A DNA stretch of 64,000 nt from Oscillospiraceae bacterium (GTDB lineage: Bacteria; Bacillota; Clostridia; Oscillospirales; Oscillospiraceae): the NCBI GenBank assembly GCA_902790375.1, contig CADARY010000014.1:62001-126000 (forward strand), given 5' to 3'. The notes beneath the pieces were generated by a model that was not told the origin of the DNA, ran no database searches, and was given only the letters and a program-made list of their open reading frames with translations. Below, piece by piece: positions 8,861-16,953 of the stretch; positions within the stretch are counted from its first letter, which is position 1; each line of letters opens with the position of its first letter. Both the position numbers and the translations under genes were made by a program.

Positions 8861-9137
8861 AAAAATGTAAGTGCGTATCGGTTTAACTCAGCTAATCCTG
8901 TCATTGCGAGCCAGCGCCGCAGCGTTGGCGTGGCAATCCGCCCGCCGGAGGCACTACTAATCACGGAAATGCTGGTTGTCCGCAGGAAGAACGGATTGCC
9001 ACACCAGTGACAGCGGTCACTTAAGTGAGCGTCCAAATCTTTGGTTTGGCTAACGCGAACTTACACCTCAGGCGGGTTCGCAATGACAGATCGAGAGCCG
9101 GCACTTGCTGAATTAAGCCGATACCCATAAAAATGTA
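8859..9137. repeat. MITE-like element flanked by 11-bp direct repeats
   Basis: The same 11 bases, ATAAAAATGTA, occur at 8859-8869 and 9127-9137 and look like a target-site duplication. Between them is 257 bp with outer inverted repeats GTATCGGTTTAACTCAGC (8875-8892) and GCTGAATTAAGCCGATAC (9107-9124; 16 of 18 match) and inner ones TGTCATTGCGAGCC (8899-8912) and GGTTCGCAATGACA (9075-9088). The TGTCATTGCGAGCC...GGCAATCCG type of sequence is common in Clostridia non-coding repeats. Inside, 9021-9064 forms a separate imperfect hairpin (AAGTGAGCGTCCAAA with TTTGGCTAACGCGAACTT). No protein is encoded; it would need a transposase supplied elsewhere. Confidence 0.75.
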
Positions 9138-9187
9138 TACAGGCTTCAAAAGCGGAATAATCCTGAACAGCGGGGGAAAGGTTGAAA

Positions 9188-12115
9188 ATGAAACAAAACA
9201 CAGTCAGATCGGAGCTTATGAAACGGCTTGCATCGCTGCTGCTCTGTTTCCTTATGGGAGTCTCTGTTTTGCCTCCAAGCGCTGCTCTGGCACAGGACGC
9301 GCAAAAGATCGTGCGTGTCGGCTGGTATGATTCCTCCTATAATACCGTTGATGCGTTCGGAAGACGCTCCGGCTACGCTTATGAGTACCAGCTCAAGATC
9401 GCGGCCTATACCGGCTGGTCGTATGAATATGTGACCGGAAGCTGGTCGGAGCTTCTGCGTATGCTCATCAACGGCGATATCGACCTGATGAGTGACGTCT
9501 CCTATACGGCCGAGCGCGCGGAGCGCATGCTGTTTCCCGAGCTTCCCATGGGTGCGGAGGAATACTATCTGTTTATCTCTCCCAATAACCGGGCCATCAG
9601 CTCGGCAGATTTCTCCACGCTGAACGGGAAGCGGATCGGCGTGAACAGGGACAGCATCCAGGCGGCCTTCTATCTTGAGTGGGCAAAGCGAAACGACGTC
9701 CAGGCTGAGCTGATCGAGCTGGCAAACACCGAGGATGAATCGCTGAGAATGCTGGAAACCGGAGAGCTGGACGCCTATGTCACCGTCGATTCCTTTACGG
9801 ACCCGAGCCGGGCGGTGCCGGTGGCCAAGGTCGGCTCCTCCGATTTCTTCTTTGCTGTCAACAAAACCCGGCCTGATCTGCTGAAGGACCTGAACGGCGC
9901 GATGAGCCGCATTCAGGACGAGAACCGCTACTTCAACCAGCAGATGTTTGAAAGATACATGAAAACAGCCGGCGCCAACGCCTTCCTCACGACGGAGGAG
10001 CTGAGCTGGCTCTCGGATCATGGCACGATCCGGGTGGGATATCAGGACAATTATCTGGCCTTCTGCGCCGCGGACAAGACAAGCGGGGAGCTGACAGGCG
10101 CCATGAAGGATTATCTGGACATCGCCTCCGGCTGCATGGAAAATGCCCGCCTTTCCTTTTCGGCCAAGGCCTATCCCACCATGGAGAAGGCTGTCAGCGC
10201 AATAAAAAACGGGGAAGTGGACTGTATTTTCCCTGCAAACCTGAGCGGCTATGACGGGGAAAAGCTCGGCATTGTCATGACGCCGCCCCTGCTGCGCACG
10301 GATATCTACGCGGTGGTGCGGGAATCGGACCTGAACATCTTCACCAACAAAGAGCATGTGATCGTGGCTGTAAATGAAGGGAACCTGAATTACGACACCT
10401 TCCTGCTCGACCGTTACCCGAACTGGCAGAAGGTATACTATACCAGCACCGCGGACTGCCTGAAGGCTGTGTCCGAGCGTGTGGCGGACTGTGTGCTGAT
10501 CAGCAGTTATCGCTACAATAATATTTACAGACAATGTGAAAAATATCATCTGACGACCCTCCCCACGGGTCTGGAGATGGATTACTGCTTAGCGGTCGAC
10601 AAGGGCGAAAAGGAGCTGTATTCCATCCTGACCAAGATGGTCAGCTTGGTTCCGACCTCTACCGTCAACTCGGCATTGTCCTACTATATCACGGAGGACG
10701 CAAAGCTCACGCTGGCCGATTTTATAGAAGACAATCTGACCGGCGTCATGACCGGCATCACCATCGTGATACTGGCGATCCTTTTCCTGCTGCTGAGAAG
10801 CATGCGGGCGGAGAAGAGGGCAAAGCAGCTCATATCCTTAACGGAGATCGACAGCCTGAGCGGCCTTTATAACCGCGACTATTTCTTCCAGTACGCAAAC
10901 CGCATCTTTCATGAACACCCCGATGTGCCGATGGACGCCATCGTGCTGAATATCGAGCAGTTTCATTCCATCAACGCGCTCAACGGCAGAGACTTCGGCG
11001 ATCAGATCCTCCGTGTTCTCGGCAGCGAGCTTCACGCAATCGCGGATGAAGCCGGCGGGATCGCCGGCAGATTCGGGGCGGATCGCTTTGACTGCTATTG
11101 TCGTCACGCCGCGGATTACCAGGCGATATTTGACCGCCTGCAGAGCAGGGTGGACGCCATGTCGCCGAACACCAGCGTGTTCCTGCGTATGGGCGTTGCG
11201 CTGTGCCAACCGGGCGTTGAGCCCGTCCAGCTTTTCGACAGGGCGAGGATCGCGTGCACACAGGCGCGCGGGCACTTCAAGGAGCATCTGATCGTTTTTG
11301 ATGAGCAGGTGCGCGAGCGTGAGCTGCTCGACCAGCGTCTGATCAACGATCTGCGCCGCGCCCTGGATAATTATGAGCTTGAGGTTTACTACCAGCCGAA
11401 GTTCGATGTCGGGTCTGAGCCGCCAAGGCTTGTGAGCGCAGAGGCGCTGGTGCGCTGGCAGCATCCGGAGCTCGGCATGATCACGCCGGATGTCTTTGTT
11501 CCGCTCTTTGAGCGCTGCGGAAAGATCAGCGAGGTGGACAAGTATGTCTGGTCTCAGGCGGCCAGGCAGATTGCCCGCTGGCAGGCCCGCTTCGGGAGGA
11601 CGATTCCTGTCTCGGTCAATCTCTCGCGGGTGGATGTGTTTGACCCGACGCTGGAGAAAAACCTGGAAGACATTATCCGGCAGAATGGCCTTGAGCGTGA
11701 CACGCTGAAGCTTGAGCTTACAGAGTCGGCCTATACGGAGAACGCGGAACAGGTGATCCGCGTCGTGGAGGGCTTGCGCGATAAAGGCTACACGGTGGAG
11801 ATGGATGACTTCGGCACAGGATATTCCTCGCTTAACATGCTCTCCGCCATGCCGGTCGACGTGCTGAAGATGGACAGGACCTTTATCCGCAACATGGAGA
11901 ACAACGAGCGGGATGTTCAGCTGGTGGCGCTGATCCTCGGCATTGCAAAGAATCTGAAAATCCCGGTCATTGCCGAAGGCGTGGAGACAGAGACCCAGCT
12001 TCAGATGCTGAAGAATCTGGGCTGTACGCTTGTGCAGGGATACTATTTTTCCCGTCCGCTGCACCCTGCCGAGTTTGAGTCGTCGCTTCTCAGCAATTCG
12101 GAGACGAAAGCCTGA
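9188..12115 (+). CDS. SBP-SBP-TM-GGDEF(degenerate)-EAL protein, predicted c-di-GMP phosphodiesterase
   Basis: A 975-residue paralogue of the protein at 5287-8223, with the same order: signal peptide (cleavage near ALAQ, about 36); SBP_bac_3 domain with DVSYTAERAERMLF; second SBP-like domain with DCIFPANLSGYDGE; one membrane helix (about 520-540); GGDEF fold with the non-catalytic signature GADRF (630-634); and an EAL domain with EAL at 752-754, SVNLSR, ELTES, MDDFGTGYSS, LKMD and AEGVET all intact. It should therefore degrade c-di-GMP in response to an outside ligand. ATG 9188 is preceded by GGGGGAAAGG at 6 bases. A 257-bp repeat separates it from the likely promoter at 8831. The next gene, a GGDEF protein, starts 22 bases after its stop, so synthesis and breakdown genes may share a transcript. 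Confidence 0.87.
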   Translation: MKQNTVRSELMKRLASLLLCFLMGVSVLPPSAALAQDAQKIVRVGWYDSSYNTVDAFGRRSGYAYEYQLKIAAYTGWSYEYVTGSWSELLRMLINGDIDLMSDVSYTAERAERMLFPELPMGAEEYYLFISPNNRAISSADFSTLNGKRIGVNRDSIQAAFYLEWAKRNDVQAELIELANTEDESLRMLETGELDAYVTVDSFTDPSRAVPVAKVGSSDFFFAVNKTRPDLLKDLNGAMSRIQDENRYFNQQMFERYMKTAGANAFLTTEELSWLSDHGTIRVGYQDNYLAFCAADKTSGELTGAMKDYLDIASGCMENARLSFSAKAYPTMEKAVSAIKNGEVDCIFPANLSGYDGEKLGIVMTPPLLRTDIYAVVRESDLNIFTNKEHVIVAVNEGNLNYDTFLLDRYPNWQKVYYTSTADCLKAVSERVADCVLISSYRYNNIYRQCEKYHLTTLPTGLEMDYCLAVDKGEKELYSILTKMVSLVPTSTVNSALSYYITEDAKLTLADFIEDNLTGVMTGITIVILAILFLLLRSMRAEKRAKQLISLTEIDSLSGLYNRDYFFQYANRIFHEHPDVPMDAIVLNIEQFHSINALNGRDFGDQILRVLGSELHAIADEAGGIAGRFGADRFDCYCRHAADYQAIFDRLQSRVDAMSPNTSVFLRMGVALCQPGVEPVQLFDRARIACTQARGHFKEHLIVFDEQVRERELLDQRLINDLRRALDNYELEVYYQPKFDVGSEPPRLVSAEALVRWQHPELGMITPDVFVPLFERCGKISEVDKYVWSQAARQIARWQARFGRTIPVSVNLSRVDVFDPTLEKNLEDIIRQNGLERDTLKLELTESAYTENAEQVIRVVEGLRDKGYTVEMDDFGTGYSSLNMLSAMPVDVLKMDRTFIRNMENNERDVQLVALILGIAKNLKIPVIAEGVETETQLQMLKNLGCTLVQGYYFSRPLHPAEFESSLLSNSETKA

Positions 12116-12137
12116 TAGAATCAGAGGTGATGCGCGA

Positions 12138-13757
12138 ATGCGCTCGTTACGTACAAAAATGACAATGCTGACCGTCTTTGCCATTCTCGTTGCGGTGACC
12201 AGCATCACGGTTCTCAGCGTGCTTTTTATTCGCAGCACGGAGCACCGGAAATCCGACCAGCTTCTCCTTCTGCTGTGCGAGACGGGGGAGAGGAATCTCG
12301 ACTATTATTTCAACAGCGTCCAGAAATCCGTTCGGAAGCTGGCAACCCATGTGGAGGCAGACCTGGACGGTGTGGAGAGCGGGCGGCTTGCGCGGCATGT
12401 CGAACGTGTGAAGCCCTTTTTTGAAGAAACCGCGGCCAAGACAAACGGGGTGCTGACCTATTATTACCGCATTGATCCGACCCTTTCGGATACGGTTAAG
12501 GGCTTCTGGTACACGAACCTCGACGGGGAAGGCTTTGTTGAGCATGCGGTGACGGATATCACGCTCTATGACACGGAGGATACCTCCAAGCTGGTCTGGT
12601 TCACTGTCCCGAAGCATTTTGGCGAGCCGATCTGGATTCCCCCGTACATTACGGACAATCTGGATGTGCGCGTGATCTCGTATAATGTTCCGATCTATTG
12701 GCGGGGCAGATTTGTCGGCGTGGTCGGGATCGAGCTTGACTATTCCACCATGGCCGAGCAGGTGGAGAGCATACGCCTGTTCAATAACGGCTATGCGTTT
12801 CTGAGCGATGGGGAAGGCAAGCTCTTCTACCATCCCCTGATCGACGTCACCCGCCTTACCGAGGAGGAGATGCCTGCGGTGCCGGACGGGCTGATCCAGA
12901 AGAATACCTTTTTCCATTATAAATATGAAGGGGTGGAAAAGGTCGGAGCCTGGCTGCCGCTGTCGAACGGGATGCGCCTGAACGTCACAGTGCCGATCTC
13001 GGAGACGGAAGGGGACTGGCAGAAGCTGATCCTGAACATCGTGATCGTGTCTGTTGAGGTGCTGGTCGCGCTGAGCATCTTTACCATGTTCTACACACGG
13101 CGCATCACGAAGCCGCTTGAGGAGCTGACCGACGCTGCCGAACAGGTGGACAAAGGCAATTACGACTTCGAGCTGAACTATGACGCGGATGATGAGATCG
13201 GCAGACTGACAAGCACCTTCAAGCGCCTGGCCGGCCACATGAAGGATCATATCTCCGATCTGAGCAAGCGCGCCTATGTCGATTCTCTGACCTCTGTGCG
13301 CAACAAAGGGGCGTATTCCACCTATATTGAGCAGCTCCAGACGCGCATGAATGAAACCAACGGGCTCATTGCCTTTGCGATCGGCATGTTTGACTGCGAC
13401 GACCTCAAGAAGATCAACGATCGCTACGGTCATGAAAAAGGCGATATTTATCTCAAAACAGCCAGCCGCCTGATCTGCCGCGTCTATCAGCACAGCCCCG
13501 TGTTCCGCATCGGCGGGGACGAGTTTTCCGTGGTTCTGCAGAATGATGATTATCGGAACAGGGAAGCGCTCGCACGGCAGTTCAGCAGGGAAATGGCGGA
13601 GATCTGTGCCGTCAACAAGAACAAATGGGAGCAGGTACATATTGCGATGGGCGTCGCGGTTTACGATCCGCAGACCGACCGTTCCGTGAACGATGTTATC
13701 CGACGCGCGGATGCCTGCATGTATGAAAACAAACGCAGCCGGAAAAGCGCGCGCTGA
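12138..13757 (+). CDS. dCache-HAMP-GGDEF diguanylate cyclase
   Basis: Predicted c-di-GMP synthase. In 539 residues: N-terminal membrane helix (about 9-30); a large extracellular dCache-type sensor (about 40-300) with the GVVGIELDYSTM and NGYAFLSDGEGKLFYHP elements of that fold; second helix (about 306-325); HAMP linker (RRITKPLEELTDAAEQVDKG); GGDEF domain with intact RIGGDEF near residue 460 and D-D-L-K-K-I-N in the GTP pocket. There is no RxxD site before the motif, so product inhibition of the usual kind is not expected. dCache domains often bind amino acids or small amines, in keeping with its neighbours. ATG 12138 has AGAGGTG 8 bases upstream; the frame is open further back inside the previous gene, but those starts are not credible. 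Confidence 0.87.
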   Translation: MRSLRTKMTMLTVFAILVAVTSITVLSVLFIRSTEHRKSDQLLLLLCETGERNLDYYFNSVQKSVRKLATHVEADLDGVESGRLARHVERVKPFFEETAAKTNGVLTYYYRIDPTLSDTVKGFWYTNLDGEGFVEHAVTDITLYDTEDTSKLVWFTVPKHFGEPIWIPPYITDNLDVRVISYNVPIYWRGRFVGVVGIELDYSTMAEQVESIRLFNNGYAFLSDGEGKLFYHPLIDVTRLTEEEMPAVPDGLIQKNTFFHYKYEGVEKVGAWLPLSNGMRLNVTVPISETEGDWQKLILNIVIVSVEVLVALSIFTMFYTRRITKPLEELTDAAEQVDKGNYDFELNYDADDEIGRLTSTFKRLAGHMKDHISDLSKRAYVDSLTSVRNKGAYSTYIEQLQTRMNETNGLIAFAIGMFDCDDLKKINDRYGHEKGDIYLKTASRLICRVYQHSPVFRIGGDEFSVVLQNDDYRNREALARQFSREMAEICAVNKNKWEQVHIAMGVAVYDPQTDRSVNDVIRRADACMYENKRSRKSAR

Positions 13758-13802
13758 ATAAGCAAAGCGGGCGCGGAGAGTGCCGGCGCTGGAGGCGAAA
13801 AG

Positions 13803-16715
13803 ATGAAATCAGGAAAACGGATACGGTATGCGGCGCGCGGCGCGCTCCTGCTTGCGCTCACGGTTCTGGCCGCCCTTGCGCTGCCGCTCGGCGCGCATGC
13901 GCGGGAATCCGAAAAAATCGTCCGTGTCGGCTGGTATGAATCGCCGTTCAACACCACGGATGAGCTGGGGCGGCGCTCCGGCTACGCCTATGATTATCAG
14001 CAGAAGATCGCCGCCTGTACCGGCTGGACATACGAATATGTGACCGGGAGCTGGCCGGAGCTGCTGCAAATGCTTGAGGATGGCAGGATCGACCTGATGA
14101 GCGATGTCTCCTATACGGACGAGCGCGCGGAAAAAATGCTGTTCTCCGCGCAGCCGATGGGGACGGAGGATTACTATCTCTTCACGGCGCCCGGCAATCA
14201 TGAGATCACACCGGAGGACTTTTCCACCATCAACGGCAGAAAGGTCGGCGCGAACAAGGGCAGCGTTCAGATTACCTTCTTCCGGAATTGGGCGGAGGCA
14301 AACGGCGTCCGGGCGGAGATCGTGGAGATGACCGGCTCGGAGGAGTATAACATTACCCAGCTCAAGCTCGGCGAGATCGACCTCTATGCGTCGCTTGACG
14401 GACTGCACAAGGCCGGGGACGCCGTGCCTGCCTGCAAGATCGGCTCCTCCGATTTTTACTTTGCCGTCAGCAAATCGCGCCCTGAGCTTCTCGGCGAGCT
14501 CAACAACGCCATGACCAAGATTCTGGACGAGAACCCGCTTTATAATCGAACGCTCTATGAAAAGTACCTCGAAACCGCAAAGATCAACCACTATCTCAGC
14601 GCAGATGAGATCGCCTGGCTCTCTGCCCACGGCCCGATCCGGGTTGGATACCGGGACAATTATCTGGCTTTCTGCGCCAGGGATCAGAAAACAGGGGAGC
14701 TGACCGGCGCGCTGAAGGACTTTCTGGAGGCTGCCTCGGACTGCCTCAATAACGCCCATCTGGAATTTGAGCCGGTCGCCTTTTCCACGGCCGAGGCTGC
14801 GATGGAGGCGTTGAAGAGCGGAGAGGTGGACTGCGTATTTCCCGTAAACCTCACGGATTATGACGGGGAGATTCAGGGCGTTTTCATCACGCCCGCGCTG
14901 ATGCGCACGGACATGGCCGCAGTGATCCGCGAGTCGGATAAAGACTCCTTCACAAAGAAGGAGCGGGTGGCGGTTGCCGTCAACGTGGGGAATCCCAACT
15001 ATGAAATGTTCCTGATGGATCATTTCCCGCAGTGGCGGACGGTCTTTTTTGAGGATACGCCGAGCTGCCTGCGCGCCATTGCGGACGAACAGGCGGACTG
15101 TCTGCTGATCAGCAGCTACCGCTTCAACAACATCTCCGACCTCTGCGGAAAGTATAACCTGACGACTATTTCCACCGGCGTTGAAATGGATGATTGCCTC
15201 GCGGTAAACCGGCAGGATACGCTCCTGTATTCCATCCTGAGCAAAATTACCGGCATCGTCCCGGCTTCCACGATCAATGCGTCCCTGACAAAGTATTATG
15301 CGGAGGATGCAAAAACCACTATCATTGATCTTTTCAGGAGAAACCTCCTTGTTTTGCTGGGCGTGTTTGCCTTGATCGGCGGCGTGTTTCTGTTCCTGCT
15401 GCTGCGCGGAATGAAAGCTGAAAAAAGAGCGGACGAAAAACAGCGCCTGATTGCGAAAACTGAGATCGACAAGCGGACAGGTCTGTATAACAGGGAATAC
15501 TTCTACGCCTATGCCGAGCGAATGTACCGTGAGAAGCCCGACCAGCCGATGGATGCCGTCGTGCTGAGCGTCGATCAGCTTTCGGCTGTCGGCCTCATGT
15601 ACGGGCAGCACTTTGAGGAGGATATCCTGCGCACGCTGGGAGCGGGGCTCCAGACCTTCGTAAAAAAGCATGGCGGGATCACCGGCAGGACAGACACAAA
15701 CCGCTTTGCCGTCTTCTGCCCGCCCGTGGAGGACTATGAAACCCTCTATCGCAGCCTGCAGGGGAGCCTGGACATTCTCTCACCGGATATGAGGCTGCGG
15801 CTGAAAATGGGCGTCGCGCCCTGGCGCGCGAATACGGAACCCGTGCGTATGCTTGAGCTGGCGCGCATGGCCTGCCGAAAGGCGCGCCGGATGGGGGAGG
15901 AGCGCATGGTCGTCGTTGACGAGAAGCTTCTCGAACAGGAGGCATACGATAAGCGCCTCCTGAGCGATCTGAAGCGTGCCTTGGAGGCCATGGAGTTTGA
16001 GGTCTATTATCAGCCGATGCTTGATACCCGAACCGAGACGCCGAAGCTCGCCGGCGCGGAGGCGCTGGTGCGCTGGCAGCACCCGGAACTCGGCCTCATT
16101 GAACCGGTCGATTTCCTGCCTCTGCTTGAGCGCAGCGGAGAGATCTGCTCGGTGGATCAGTACGTCTGGAAGGAAGCGGTTCGCCAGCTTGCGTCCTGGA
16201 AGAAGAAATACGGCACAGCGGTTCCGGTGTCGGTCAACCTGTCGAGCCAGGATCTGTTTGATCCTGCCTTGAAGCGGACGCTGGGGGAGGCGATCAGGGA
16301 AAACGGCCTTTCCTGCGATGATCTCAAGCTGGAGATCAGGGAATCGGTGTGCGCGGAAAACAGATTCCAGATCTTTGACATTGTGGAAAGCCTGCGCAGA
16401 GCGGGCTATGAGATCCAGATCGACAATTTCGGCGCGGAGAGCGGCACGCTCAGCGTGCTCTCATCCATAGCCGTCGACGGCCTGAAGCTCGAGAAAATTC
16501 TGGTTTCCGAGCTGGGACAGGATGAAAAGGCTTCGCGGCTTGTCGATCTGATTCTGGAGACTGCGAAATACCTCAAGCTTCCCGTGGTCGCTGTGGGAGT
16601 GGAGACAGAGGAGCAGATGCGGCTTTTGAAGAAGAAAGGCTGCGCCCTTGCACAGGGTTATTATTTCTCCCGGCCGCTTCCGGCAGCGGAGTTTGAAGCG
16701 CGCTTTCTGCAATAA
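13803..16715 (+). CDS. SBP-SBP-TM-GGDEF-EAL paralogue with both c-di-GMP domains degenerate
   Basis: A 970-residue paralogue of the two SBP-EAL proteins upstream: signal peptide (about 1-33), SBP_bac_3 domain with DVSYTDERAEKMLF, second SBP-like domain (about 265-495), membrane helix (about 517-538), GGDEF and EAL. The GGDEF signature is DTNRF (631-635). The EAL domain keeps EAL (753-755), SVNLS and the LK lysine. The usual ExTES is EIRES, the DDFGTGYSS loop reads DNFGAESGT (second metal aspartate is N875), and AEGVET reads AVGVET (V931 for the catalytic glutamate). Known EAL enzymes need these residues, so it is probably inactive and could serve as a c-di-GMP receptor or a regulator of its paralogues. 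GGAGG lies 7 bases before the ATG. Sits 45 bases after the cyclase gene. Confidence 0.85.
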   Translation: MKSGKRIRYAARGALLLALTVLAALALPLGAHARESEKIVRVGWYESPFNTTDELGRRSGYAYDYQQKIAACTGWTYEYVTGSWPELLQMLEDGRIDLMSDVSYTDERAEKMLFSAQPMGTEDYYLFTAPGNHEITPEDFSTINGRKVGANKGSVQITFFRNWAEANGVRAEIVEMTGSEEYNITQLKLGEIDLYASLDGLHKAGDAVPACKIGSSDFYFAVSKSRPELLGELNNAMTKILDENPLYNRTLYEKYLETAKINHYLSADEIAWLSAHGPIRVGYRDNYLAFCARDQKTGELTGALKDFLEAASDCLNNAHLEFEPVAFSTAEAAMEALKSGEVDCVFPVNLTDYDGEIQGVFITPALMRTDMAAVIRESDKDSFTKKERVAVAVNVGNPNYEMFLMDHFPQWRTVFFEDTPSCLRAIADEQADCLLISSYRFNNISDLCGKYNLTTISTGVEMDDCLAVNRQDTLLYSILSKITGIVPASTINASLTKYYAEDAKTTIIDLFRRNLLVLLGVFALIGGVFLFLLLRGMKAEKRADEKQRLIAKTEIDKRTGLYNREYFYAYAERMYREKPDQPMDAVVLSVDQLSAVGLMYGQHFEEDILRTLGAGLQTFVKKHGGITGRTDTNRFAVFCPPVEDYETLYRSLQGSLDILSPDMRLRLKMGVAPWRANTEPVRMLELARMACRKARRMGEERMVVVDEKLLEQEAYDKRLLSDLKRALEAMEFEVYYQPMLDTRTETPKLAGAEALVRWQHPELGLIEPVDFLPLLERSGEICSVDQYVWKEAVRQLASWKKKYGTAVPVSVNLSSQDLFDPALKRTLGEAIRENGLSCDDLKLEIRESVCAENRFQIFDIVESLRRAGYEIQIDNFGAESGTLSVLSSIAVDGLKLEKILVSELGQDEKASRLVDLILETAKYLKLPVVAVGVETEEQMRLLKKKGCALAQGYYFSRPLPAAEFEARFLQ

Positions 16716-16748
16716 ACCCGATTGGCTCTCCCGGCTGCACCGAACAAT

Positions 16749-16786
16749 AATCGCCCCGACTGCATGCATGTGCAGTCGGGGCGATT
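16749..16786. terminator. Strong hairpin between convergent signalling genes
   Basis: AATCGCCCCGACTGCA (16749-16764) pairs perfectly with TGCAGTCGGGGCGATT (16771-16786), a 16-bp stem with a 6-nt loop. T content after it is modest on both strands (TTCGCC on plus, ATTGTT on minus). It can end both the plus-strand SBP-EAL gene and the minus-strand permease fusion. Confidence 0.65.
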
Positions 16787-16803
16787 TCGCCGTCAGGGAT
16801 CAT

Positions 16804-16953
16804 TAAGGCAACACCGCACAATCCGCCTGCGGCATCTCCTGGAAAATTTGTGCCCTGATTTCGTCCCTTTTTCTTGAGGTACACAAAGTACATCTGCGAA
16901 AAAGTGCCTTTATCAGAACCCAAATTTTCTCAGGATCTGCTCTTGCCGAATTA
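16804..16953 (-). repeat. Gene-end repeat, copy 1 (lies inside the 3' end of the permease-GGDEF-EAL gene)
   Basis: About 150 bp matching the copies at 23622, 35572 and 63934. The outer end at 16804 is complete (AAGGCAACACCGCACAATCC). At the end facing the gene the first 14 or so bases of the other terminal repeat are absent and the sequence passes straight into coding DNA at about 16953. Read on the minus strand it runs ATTCGGCAAGAGCAGATCC onward and supplies the last codons and the stop of the gene at 16913-21304. Confidence 0.85.
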
